In this document: positions 1 through 9,215 of the stretch, in pieces
Layout of the letters: each line of letters opens with the position of its first letter
Position numbering within the stretch: the stretch's first letter is position 1
Assembly: GCA_001599915.1 (NCBI GenBank)
Contig: BCIG01000009.1
Location: 62,001 to 126,000, forward strand
DNA length: 64,000 nt
Source of the DNA: Symbiotaphrina buchneri
Taxonomy: Eukaryota > Ascomycota > Symbiotaphrinales > Symbiotaphrinaceae
Direction of reading: 5' to 3'
The notes under the pieces: model-generated
Seen by the model: only the letters and a program-made list of their open reading frames with translations
The model's database searches: none
Told to the model about the DNA's origin: nothing
Made by a program: the position numbers and the translations under genes

Positions 1-1107
1 CACGCGACGCGATGCCCTCTAAGTTAGTGTTCCTATAGAGCCTCCATTGGGAGTTTAGGAAGCAGACCAGTCCCGGAGGCGCTAGATCCGATTCCATGGG
101 CTGAAGGAGGCAGCCATAGTGAACCCTGCATCGATCCCATATTGGGCAACTCCATTGGCTGGAAGAAGGGTATGGACACACTAAGAGTGAGGATCAGACC
201 AAGACAAGCTTTCCCGGCGCCTGTAAGGTGTGGAGGCACTGTGCTACATTGGGAGCGTGGATCAGAGCTTGGCTCCTGCGAACGGAAAGGCAGAGTAAGC
301 CCGTCGATAGCCAGGGGTTATAAAGGGGTGAAGTGGTGCGGTCGGGTTAGAGTTAGTTGGTTAAGCGACCTTGCAGCTACAAGGCTGCAGTGACTATGCC
401 AACGCCCTGGCTGGGGAATATCTCTTCATGCAGAGAACCGTCTTTGAATATCAAGATTCCCCTTCTTCGTCCTCACATAAGGTACCTTGGTCAATAATAT
501 TGGTCTTATCCGCCAGCCCATCGACCGCTTTATGTGGTACCTCTTGTATTGTAAGCAATAAAATGCATGTCAGTACCCGATGGGCCGAGACCAAGGCCAA
601 GGCCGTATCTCGCCAAGCACCCATTCCTAGCCCATTTTGCACTCCTGACGCAAGGGACAAGGCTGGCACCCAGTAATCGTGGGCAAATAATGTGGTTCAT
701 GCAGCGCTTCCAGAAAAGCAGTCAGCTACCTTACAGTACTGATAGCAACTTCCCGTCCGTCATGAATTGTTTCCACACGATCAAATCTGCCTAACAAGGA
801 GCCAATAACGAACAGAACCTCGATTGGTTGGTGGGGAGGTGCAAACATGGCCGTTCCCGGCCATCTCGCTTCTTCGCCTTTCCGCTTTGGGATGGATGGA
901 AGGCTACCTTGATTGTAGCTATGCTTTAGAGAATTCCCTCCAGGTGTGAGCAGTATGCTACCTTGCTAGTGGGATTCCCGGCCTTTAGATCAAAGCCGCT
1001 GCCGCCCATCTAATTGACGCGTTTGCTTTACCTTTGCTGGAGCTTCGTGTGGCGATCTTCCCTGTGCGCATCATCGGATTTCGATTGTTGCCATTCGTTG
1101 CACCAGG
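1..1107. other. Left-edge intergenic region, no gene recognised
   Basis: Only short overlapping open frames occur on both strands, and none has a recognisable motif, plausible intron structure or signal peptide. The last few hundred bases are probably the promoter and 5' leader of the transporter gene that starts at 1108. Confidence 0.5.
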
Positions 1108-2477
1108 ATGGCGACAAGTTATGATGAGAAGGAGCTTGCGAGCAGAGTCTCGTCGCCGGGATCGTCGGATACGGTCGTGGAGAGCCTGATGGAGAGGGAT
1201 CTCGAGAAGGGATCCGCCATCGCGGCGGTGGTCGAAACGAAGGAAGAGCAGCGTCATCAGCCGCCTTCGTCGAATAGCCAGCTGATGTTCTGGATCGCGA
1301 CGAATATTCTGTCGACAGTGGCCATTGTACGTTGCCCCTGGCCCCTCTCCAGCATCATCATGATCCCACCCCGTGCATGACATCCCGCGACTGATCCAGC
1401 GACTGACTCAATTCTCCCAGGTCTCCGTCAACAAAGCCATCTTCACCGACCCATCCTTCAAGCTGTGCCAATCCCTGTTCGGGGCATTCCACTTCTTCAT
1501 CACCTACGGCACACTATTCATCCTCTCGCACGCGCCCTTCTCATTCTTCGTGCCCGTGCGCACCTCACTTGCCTCCGTGCTTCCCCTCGCCCTCGCCATG
1601 GCGCTCAACATCCTCCTCATGAACCTCTCGCTCGCCTTCTCGAGCATCACCTTCTACCAGATCGTGCGCATCCTGCTAACGCCCGTCGTCGCGCTAATCA
1701 ACCTCGGTTTCTACGGCCAGCGCATCCCGTCGCGCGCTGTATTGACGCTCGTCCCGGCGTGTGTGGGCGTGGGTATTGTCAGCTACTATGATGCGGCTGT
1801 CAAAGCCGCCCCCGGGTCGCCCGCGGCGGAGAAGCAGACCAGCACAGCGGGCGTGATCTTTGCGTTCACGGGCTTGGTCGTCAGCGGCTTCTACACCGTC
1901 TGGATCGGCCGGTTTCATAAGATCTTGAACATGAACAGCATGCAGTTGCTGTACAACCAAGTCCCGGTGGCAGCGCTGGTGCTGGTGTGGTTGAGTCCAT
2001 GGACGGATAGTTTCCCTGTGTGGAGCGAGGTGCCTATGAGCCGGTGGATGATGATCGTGCTGGTAAGTCACCCATTCTCTCCTGTCTCCTCTCGTAGTCG
2101 ACGAGTTCCCCTTCCTCTGGGTAGGAAGTCCATCAGCTAACGGATTCCAAGTCGGGCTTATGCGCCTGCCTCGTCAACGTCTCGCAGTTCTTCATCATCA
2201 ACAGCGCCGGCGCCGTCAGCGGCACCGTCGTCGGGCATATGAAGACCTGTCTCATCGTGGCGCTGGGGTGGGTGACTTCTGGGCGCAGCGTCGGCGATGG
2301 CAGTGTCCTGGGGATCCTCCTGGCGGTGGCTGGGATCATCGCGTTAGCAATCCCCTGTTTCCCGATTAGAGAACGATGGCCGTTGTTGTAAGGATATTAT
2401 GGACGTGTACTGACATTATCTGGCTTTGCAGATATTCGTATGTTATGTATAAGGCTAAACCGCAGGCGGGACGGTAG
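1108..2477 (+). CDS. Triose-phosphate/nucleotide-sugar transporter-like protein (DMT superfamily, SLC35E-type)
   Basis: Four exons are inferred: 1108-1326, 1421-2062, 2152-2387 and 2432-2477, coding for 380 residues. All junctions are GT-AG with consistent phases; the last intron is only 44 bp. The N-terminus (about 55 residues) is acidic, charged and cytosolic-looking. After it come roughly ten hydrophobic segments, beginning near SVNKAIF. The order of helices and the SAGAVSGTVVGHMK and YSYVMYKAK blocks near the C-terminus match the triose-phosphate transporter (TPT/DUF250) family of drug/metabolite transporters. In fungi these proteins sit in Golgi or other internal membranes and exchange sugar phosphates or nucleotide sugars; the substrate here cannot be read from sequence. 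The start is the first in-frame ATG upstream of the conserved part. The family is fairly certain, the substrate is not. Confidence 0.82.
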
Positions 2478-2928
2478 ATTTGAGCTTTGCTGTTCGTCTT
2501 TTTGGGAGCAGGGGTTGAGTCGTCGATGTGGCTGCGAGTGCTACGGAAGGGCTCCATTGGTCGGTATGCTGTTGCCTTGAATGATAGTTGTATGGGATTT
2601 ATATCTACGGCTGCACATGGTTAGGGCGTTTCATGTTCTATGCGTGCGATCAAAAGGGAAAGGATGGAACACACAGAAAATCATAATTGTCATTAGCATC
2701 AACTACTCCAGAGTCCCAAATCCAGGGCTCGAGGGCAGCTTCAAATCGAAGACTACGTCTCTGATGTATATATACCTTGACTCTTGTCGACTTGGTAGAC
2801 TTCTTATAAGGAAGATATCATGTTAGTTCCTGACTCTCGAGGGGTCTGTCCTTCAAAGAAGTGCTAGTGATGTCTTATGATCCTGAATTCCTGATTGCGG
2901 CCGCCCAGGCAGGGCTTGAGATGATATT
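2478..2928. other. Intergenic, 3' flank of the transporter
   Basis: No supported gene. The stretch holds the transporter 3' end and then grades into the AT-rich repeat block. Confidence 0.4.
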
Positions 2929-3240
2929 AACAATATAATGATAGAATATATCGCAATAAATATCATAGCAATAAATATCATAGCAATATCATAGCAATAA
3001 ATATCATAACAATAAAATATGGTAGCAATAAATGTGGTAGCAATAATATGATAACAATAAATATGATAACAATATCAGGTCAATATCTACCTTAACAATA
3101 TAATAAATAACAATATCCAGGCTTGTAATAATCATAATAAATTTTTTATAATATCACCTCAATTTATTGTAATAAATATTGGTAACACTATGAATTATTA
3201 TGATATTTTATAATGGTAATTGGTAATAGCATGCCCTGGG
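2929..3240. repeat. AT-rich degenerate tandem repeat
   Basis: About 300 bp of very AT-rich DNA built from loosely repeated units of the form AATAAATATCATAGCA, with variants such as ACAATAAATATGATA. No open frame is meaningful here. It looks like a decayed minisatellite or a RIP-like AT-rich patch. Its right end contains the left arm of an inverted repeat. Confidence 0.7.
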
Positions 3241-3260
3241 TTTTAGTAACTGCACATCCC
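3201..3260. repeat. Left arm of imperfect inverted repeat
   Basis: Read on the minus strand, this arm matches 3610-3671 on the plus strand over about 60 bp. The best-conserved core is CAGGGCRTGCYATTACCRAT. Within the core, the differences between arms are transitions, and this arm carries the A or T state. Confidence 0.7.
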
Positions 3261-3339
3261 TCTTATACAAAAAGCAAAGGGCGGCTAATCCTACTTTGAT
3301 ATACAGATGAATATATGAACAGGTATAAGATGGCATCCT

Positions 3340-3609
3340 TGACCGATTGATAGATTAATCTGTCCATCTATCACAGAGATAAAGCAGATAGATATGATAT
3401 GATAAGATACGATGCCGATATATGATAGATCTGACAAATGTTGTTCCGGATCGGGTTATTGGTTGATCGATCGATCTATCATAAAGGTTAACCGGATAGA
3501 CGAGATATGATATGGATAGGCTGCGATGCTGATAGACAGACAGATAGATACGATACGATACAGATAGATGAGATATACGGATAGATTTGATACGATACGA
3601 ATAGATGAG
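3340..3609. repeat. GATA/CGATA-type simple-sequence region between the inverted-repeat arms
   Basis: Dense runs of GATAGA, GATACGATA and ACAGATAGAT fill the spacer between the two arms. No coding potential is evident; the open frames here are low-complexity artefacts. Confidence 0.7.
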
Positions 3610-3671
3610 AGGGCGTGTGGTAACCAAAAATCAGGGCGTGCCATTACCGATTACCTTTATTGCCAATATCA
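3610..3671. repeat. Right arm of imperfect inverted repeat
   Basis: This is the partner of 3201-3260. The arm is followed by about 100 bp of TGCAATATC-rich sequence that resembles, in reverse orientation, the AT-rich repeat to the left. The two sides together look like an eroded palindromic element. Confidence 0.7.
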
Positions 3672-3779
3672 TGTATTGCAATACCGTTCGTTGCAATATC
3701 ATTATTTATTGCAATATCCTTACAATACATTACAATATGATATCGGTTATTTCAATATATTACCTTCACGGGCAGCCGG

Positions 3780-4261
3780 ACAGAGGTTCGCATGGGGGCC
3801 ATGCGAGCGGGTCCTGGTCGAGGATACTGACAACATCATATGCATTGGATTTAGCCTTGGTGTTACTCAGCTTCCTATGCAGATTCAGAAGGGAATATTG
3901 GACGTGGCCGGGGGAAGAAAGCGAGCGTCATCGTCCTTCTCCTCAGAGATGCCTTTCACGGATCCCCTCCCCTCGGCCCCGCTCCCTCGGGCTGGGCGTG
4001 TGCTGTTTACGGCGTACTACCCCGTATTCTGTTTAGAAATGGCGATGCTCTACTGGAGTTGGTCCACTTTCTCCGAGATTGTACGTTGATTCTGATTCTT
4101 CGCTCGTTGTGTTTATATGTTGCCTATAGAACCATGATCATAACCTTTCCTCTGCCGCTCCTCTGCATTCCCTTCCCTCTCATTGCCCTTCAGTGACCCC
4201 CTCTCGCTCACCACTCGATCCACGCCCTCATGCCCCACAGCACCACCCCGGTACAGCGCAT
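3780..4261. other. Intergenic, no gene recognised
   Basis: Unique sequence between the repeat island and the 3' end of the YCII gene. Nothing coding could be supported. Confidence 0.4.
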
Positions 4262-4981
4262 CTACGGCTGCCTAACAGCAGTCTTGAACTATTTTCACCG
4301 CACACACATTAGCCTCTCCTTTCCCATTATCCCATCCCCCCCCCCCCCCCCCGCCTCTCCAAAACCTCCACACCCTCCCAAAACTAAGGGTCACAAGGTC
4401 GGATTATGTATTACGGAACACTCACCGGATAGATCTTAACCTCATCCCAATCCCAGACACCCTTCTCAGTATAGATGTCCTTCTTGAGAATCTCCAGGAA
4501 CTCCTCTTTGGAGTTGGCTTCGGCTTGGATGACGCTGCCCTTGATGTTGGGTCCGCCGCTTGACGTTGTGGGCGAGTCCGGGTCGAGGAAGACGCCTTGG
4601 AGGGGGTGTCAGTAGGGGGGGATGAGAGAAGGGGGTGGATAGGGGGGATAGGGATGTTGTAGGTTGGGGGTTGGGGAGGATAGTAGGAAGCATGGATGCG
4701 GACATACCTCCGAATTTGAAAAAGCCGTTCTCGATGTTCGGTTTCAAGCCTTCGATGTGCTGCCTAGACCGCGCGCCCAATATCAGCTTCCTATTCCCTA
4801 CAATGCCACCTTACTCTCCCCGTATCCACAGGACCACAGCACCCATCCATGTCCCCAAGGCACCATCAACCACCGACAACCAGGGCAGGGATACTCACGG
4901 CCTGACCTTCATCCTCTCGGGCAAAATCCCCGCCTTATCCGGAAGAATCGCAATCCACTCTTGTTTCCCCGAAGAAGCCAT
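4262..4981 (-). CDS. YCII-related domain protein
   Basis: Four exons on the minus strand (4981-4899, 4763-4708, 4595-4426, 4288-4262) give 111 residues, and all phases agree. The product begins MASSGKQEWIAILPDKAG, continues through RMKVRPQHIEGLKP and GSVIQAEANSKEEFLEILKK, and ends VKIYPFKTAVRQP. This is the layout of small fungal YCII proteins: a dimeric alpha-beta barrel fold, single domain, usually 100-120 residues. Biochemical function is unknown for most members; the family is related to muconolactone isomerase-like and EthD-like folds. The last exon is 27 bp. The intron before it contains a run of 17 G on the coding strand. The ATG lies only 27 bp after the stop codon of the upstream gene on the same strand, so this message may be part of a two-gene transcript. 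Confidence 0.8.
4336..4352. repeat. Homopolymer C17 tract
   Basis: Seventeen consecutive C on the plus strand, lying inside the last intron of the YCII gene, where the transcript reads G17. Confidence 0.95.
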
Positions 4982-5008
4982 TGTGTCTCTTCACTTCCGT
5001 CTGCGCTT

Positions 5009-5542
5009 CTAACTCCTAGGCTTCCAGTTCTCAAGTCTCAGCCAGTAATACGGCTTCCGGCTGACCTTCGGAGAAGAAACGACTTTGTGGATCCTTACTC
5101 CCAATCTGCCTTGCCGATCCGGCTTCGAGTCGGGTTGTCGAGACTGCTGCGTAGGAACAACGATCGCAGGCAATGTGTCCGCCGTCTTCGAGGGCAGAGC
5201 AGATGCTGCGCTAAGGCGGATGAACGGCGGCAGCGGCTGGTGTCTGGCGCGTGCCTGGTCTTTGCGTTTGCGTTGCTCCTGCGCGGCTTCCTTCGCAAGG
5301 AGTCGAAGCGCTTCGTCAAACGTCGACCAACCTTCTGGGCGTTTCGTTCCGGCGTCTCCCGCAAAGGCACAGCAATCTTCCTGAGAAGGCTGATAAGGCT
5401 GAGAAGTGCTTGTCCGGGGTTGCGACGAGGTGGTGATGCGGACCGTGGCAGCTCGGGATCCGAGAGGGCCTGGCGATAGTGATAATGCTGGTAGTGATGA
5501 TGCTCGGAGGAGTGCAATTGCGCGCGGGATCAGATGCTGCAT
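5009..5542 (-). CDS. Putative mitochondrial protein, family not recognised
   Basis: A single open frame of 177 residues. The N-terminal 35 residues are rich in Arg, Ser, Ala and Leu with no acidic residues, as in a mitochondrial presequence. The middle is charged and Gln/Arg-rich (EALRLLAKEAAQEQRKRK near residues 77-95) and likely helical. The C-terminus ends in an aromatic-rich YYWLRLENWKPRS. This is compatible with a small mitochondrial ribosomal or assembly protein, but I do not recognise the family. No intron is needed. The stop codon is 27 bp upstream of the ATG of the YCII gene on the same strand. Confidence 0.6.
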   Translation of the reverse strand: MQHLIPRAIALLRASSLPALSLSPGPLGSRAATVRITTSSQPRTSTSQPYQPSQEDCCAFAGDAGTKRPEGWSTFDEALRLLAKEAAQEQRKRKDQARARHQPLPPFIRLSAASALPSKTADTLPAIVVPTQQSRQPDSKPDRQGRLGVRIHKVVSSPKVSRKPYYWLRLENWKPRS

Positions 5543-6432
5543 GGAAGCTAGAGCGGGCGGAGGGGGGGAAGCGGTGCTTATGAGCTTCCCTTCGGCTTCG
5601 GAGCTGCTGTGATGTGCTATGCGGTGCGGTGTGGTGCGGGTGTGGGACCGCCGGCGCGGGCAGTCTCAGGCGGGCTAGGCGGCCGGGCCAGGTGGGGTCG
5701 CTGATTGCTTTGCTGACGCTGCCTGTCGTTTTAGCTTGGCCCCCACAATAGTGGGCGTGCCGTTGGTGCGGAGATCGCCGGCGCGAGGTCGCGGGTTGCG
5801 GGTTGTGTTTAGCCGGCGAGGTCGGTTCGGCCTCGGTCTGATTGATGGACTGAACTGCCAGCCTTAGGTGAACTGAGGGCGCTGGACCCGATTGGATATG
5901 CGGGCGAGGATCCAAGATCAGACTGTTGATTCTATCAACGGACCAGGCAAGCAAAGATGCAATTGACTTGGCTTGCTACGGAGGGAAATATTGGTCTGGA
6001 AGACTCATGGAGAGAACTCCGCACGGGACGCATGCATAGGCAACGGTACCCAGCGCGGCCACATCACGCTGATCTTCCGCTCTCTCCCTCCCCCGAGCAC
6101 CATCCAAAGCCTCAAGTTCAGCCACTGTGGGGGCCAACCGAAGATGGGATGTCACTCGAGCCAGTCGACTACATGCGATGCGACCAATTGCACTACTTCC
6201 AGAGGTATATTTATTATCTCCAACCATACAAACGCCTAGAAGTCTCCGGAGAAACAGCGTACACAGGACATGTATATACGTAATCCTCGCTACCCTTCTC
6301 TCCTCTCCCTCTCCCTCTCCTATGCTCTCCTCTCGCTCTCCCACTCCCCCATTTTCCCTCACTCCCCCTCCCCCTGCTCCCCTATCTCCCCTCTCCCTCC
6401 CCCCTTCCCCTTACTCTACTCCGTAACTCCCT
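5543..6432. other. Intergenic with pyrimidine-rich tract
   Basis: No gene is supported. About 6293-6425 is almost pure C/T on the plus strand, so the 3' UTR of the FAD monooxygenase mRNA would be purine-rich. The left part is the promoter of the putative mitochondrial protein gene. Confidence 0.5.
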
Positions 6433-8198
6433 CTAAACAGCAACCTCCGGCGCCGCCGGGACTCCCGCATCGACTTTACTAGAAGCACTACCGCTACTAG
6501 CACCAGCAGGGAACAAGGCGCTGATCTTGCCCTCAGCCAGCTCCTTGGATACCAGCGCCGACACCTCGTGCCAGCGCTGCAGCGTGTCGGCTTCGGCGTC
6601 GAAGGGGTAGAGCCATGCGTTCTGTTTGTGAGGGACGAGGTGGTTAGCAAAGCCATCTGAGTCTGGGGGGTGTGGAGGTGCGAGAGGGGCGGGAGGTTGC
6701 GGGAGCTGCGGCTGGGGCTGTGTGCGGAGGGGGTGCCAGGTTTGGGGGCGGGGGCGGACCTGGTCCGGGGGTAAGGGGGTAATGGGGCTGGGAGGGGAGG
6801 GGAAGGGGGAAGGGAGAAGGTGGGGAAGGCGGAAAGGGGAGGTCAGGGGATAAGGACGTACTCGGATCTTGACTTCTTCGGGGTCGATCTCAGCGCCTTC
6901 GTCCAGGTTCTTCAGCACGTTGTGCCATCTGTCGCGGACGTCCTCGCCGTTGAGCTGGGATTGCCGCACGCGGTTGAAGCGCAGTTTTTCGTAGACGCGG
7001 GTCTTTTGCGTGGCATATGCATTAGATATAGACTCCAGAGATTGATAGGGTACCTGTATGGGCGGGGGATACTCACAGCAAGAGGGACATTATCCTTGCC
7101 CGCCAATTTCAAGCACAGAGCCAGCACGGCCGCGCTCTCGGTGGCCTGACTCGCGCCCTGCGCGCTGGTAGGCAGATGGGCATGGCAGCTATCGCCCAAG
7201 AGGGCGATCTTATGACTCTTGCTGACCCAAGTGGGGATGGGGTCACGGTAACAGATTTTCCAATCGAGGCACTCCTTGGTCTGGAACACGGCCGAGCGGA
7301 TACGGGGATCGACGTCCGCGGCCCATTTCCGCACCTCGTTCATGTCGCCCGGCTGGAACCACGACTCTTGGATGTCCTCGGTGTCCTTGTGCGTGATGAT
7401 CCAGTTGAACTCCTCGCCGTCGCGCAGCGTGTTCTGGACTAGGTGCTTGTCCTCCCCGATCCAGATGTTCACGCACTCTTTCTCGAGGAATTCTTTGCAC
7501 AGTGGGTCGTTCTTCAGGTAGGCACCCTTGAAGTACGCCCGGAAACAGGCGTACCCGGAAGATTTGGGCTTGTCCTCGAATCCTAGCACGAGTTCGCGCG
7601 CGCGAGATTTGATCCCGTCGGCGGCCACGATGACGTCGGCCTTGATTTCGCGGCCATGCGCGAGTTTGAGTGAGGGGGTATATTCATCGTACTCGACCAC
7701 CTAACAGTCCCCAAAAGTCAGTTGGTTCACAGAAACCAGATTGCCGTTGGCTGAAACATACATTACTCCCCATATGTATCGGAATGCCCATAGCCTTAAC
7801 ACGGTCCAGGAAAGCCTTATGATAATCTCCTCTGTGTCCGATATAGCCGGCCATATCCATGAGCGGCTGCTGGGCCAGGATCTTGCCGTCGCTCCACCGC
7901 CGGATCTGCATCATCTCGCTCTTGTTGCCGATCGCGATCAGCTCGTCGTGGAGACCCCATCGCTTGAGCAGCTTCAGCGCGTTCTCCCCCAGCCCCAGGG
8001 AGTCGCCTAGCCGCATGAACTCGCGCACTTTCTCGTATACCTCCACGTCGAAACCCTGCGCCTTCATCGCCATGGCGGCCGCACAGCCACCCAGGCCGGC
8101 GCCGACGATTATGACTGCAGTGACTTTTAGAAATGCCGTGAGGAAATGGTGAGGGGCACGCTACCTTTGAGAGGCTTGTCGTCACCCATCGAGCCCAT
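6433..8198 (-). CDS. FAD-dependent aromatic monooxygenase (salicylate-hydroxylase-like)
   Basis: Five exons (8198-8165, 8114-7762, 7700-7077, 7002-6862, 6621-6433) encode 446 residues. The Rossmann motif GAGLGG is at residues 16-21 after the strand VIIV. The DG motif is in ADVIVAADGIKSR near 157, and the GD motif in LLGDSCHAHLPTSAQG near 298. These three define class A flavoprotein monooxygenases (PHBH fold, UbiH-like), which use FAD and NAD(P)H to hydroxylate aromatic rings, often with decarboxylation in the salicylate hydroxylase branch. An in-frame ATG 9 bp downstream (8189) is an alternative start. There is no N-terminal targeting signal, so a cytosolic enzyme is expected. It is transcribed away from vanillyl-alcohol oxidase, which suggests a shared role in phenolic catabolism. 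The true substrate is unknown. Intron 4 is unusually long (240 bp) and strongly strand-biased. Confidence 0.85.
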
Positions 8199-9215
8199 TT
8201 GAATGTCGTGAACGTGGGAAAGGGGGGAGGGGGTTCTCTTGTTATCGCGTCGCGGATTTAAAGATCGATCACGCCTAAAATATCAGTTGCCTCCGGCAGA
8301 TGATATTTCTTGCAGACAGATGCCAGGGAAGCAAACGCAGCGGTGGCCAGAAATATAAATACTGGTTCGGATTTTCGTAGGCGCGGAGGCGCTATCCCTC
8401 CCCACCAGGGGACTTCCATTTCCAGCGGTGCCAGCCAGGCTCAAGCCCTAGTGGCCCTAGCGTCGGGGAAGACCCACGTCCACATCGCGGGGGTAGACGT
8501 CCAGTTGTTGGCAAGTGGGTCGCATAGACCGGAGATGGATTCTCGCGCGGTAAATACCCAGGTGGAGAGTGCGCGGTCCGAGCGAGCGATGTTTCGTGCC
8601 TGATGGGGCCCCAAGTAACGGATCAACGTCCACGCTGGAATATTTCGCCGCCGCGCTGGTCTGAACGACTGTTCTGGATGCGCTTGGCTCGGTGGTGCAG
8701 CTCCCGTATCTTAGTCTGGGATTGGTGGGCGAGCAAGCGAGAGGATGGAGCAGGACCGGGCCAAGTTGCGGGGTTGGGGTTTGGGGTTGGTTTAGCGTCC
8801 CTTCTCCATGGGTATTTCCCTGCGCTAGCAACTGCGCACCAGGCGAAACCCACATCGCAGGCACAACAACTTGTTGGAGAAAGCCGCGCGTGACCGGGGC
8901 AGGGCCAAGCTGCAGTTGGCCCCGGTGAAGGAGTTTAGTACACAGTAGCTTTTCGCTGCCAATGCTCTCATCCGAGGCCAAGGATAGGATCCTAGCACAG
9001 CTGCTGTGCTCTAGCGTGCGCACACCGCGGAAAAGATGCGCTCTGATAGGGGCTCCGCCGTATTTAGACGGGACATTCCCGTTCCCTTGGTGCAACCACC
9101 ATTTCCTCTGAACCATTGCACCCTCAACACCTTCCTTTCCCCCTTGACTCCCTCTTGAAGGTCTCCATTCGGTGCAGTCACCACTTGCAGCAGACCTCAC
9201 ACGCGCGCACACATC
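8199..9215. other. Divergent promoter region between FAD monooxygenase and vanillyl-alcohol oxidase
   Basis: About 1 kb separates the two start codons. No open frame is convincing. The region contains GC-rich elements and one clear palindrome near 8893-8926. Both genes could share regulatory sites here. Confidence 0.5.
8893..8926. promoter_or_regulatory. GC-rich palindrome, candidate regulator site
   Basis: The half-sites GGGCCAA and TTGGCCC flank the centre GCTGCAG. The outer bases ACCGGGG and CCCCGGT extend the symmetry imperfectly. A looser one-sided copy (ACCGGGCCAAGTTG) lies near 8755. Whether a factor binds here is inference only. Confidence 0.35.
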
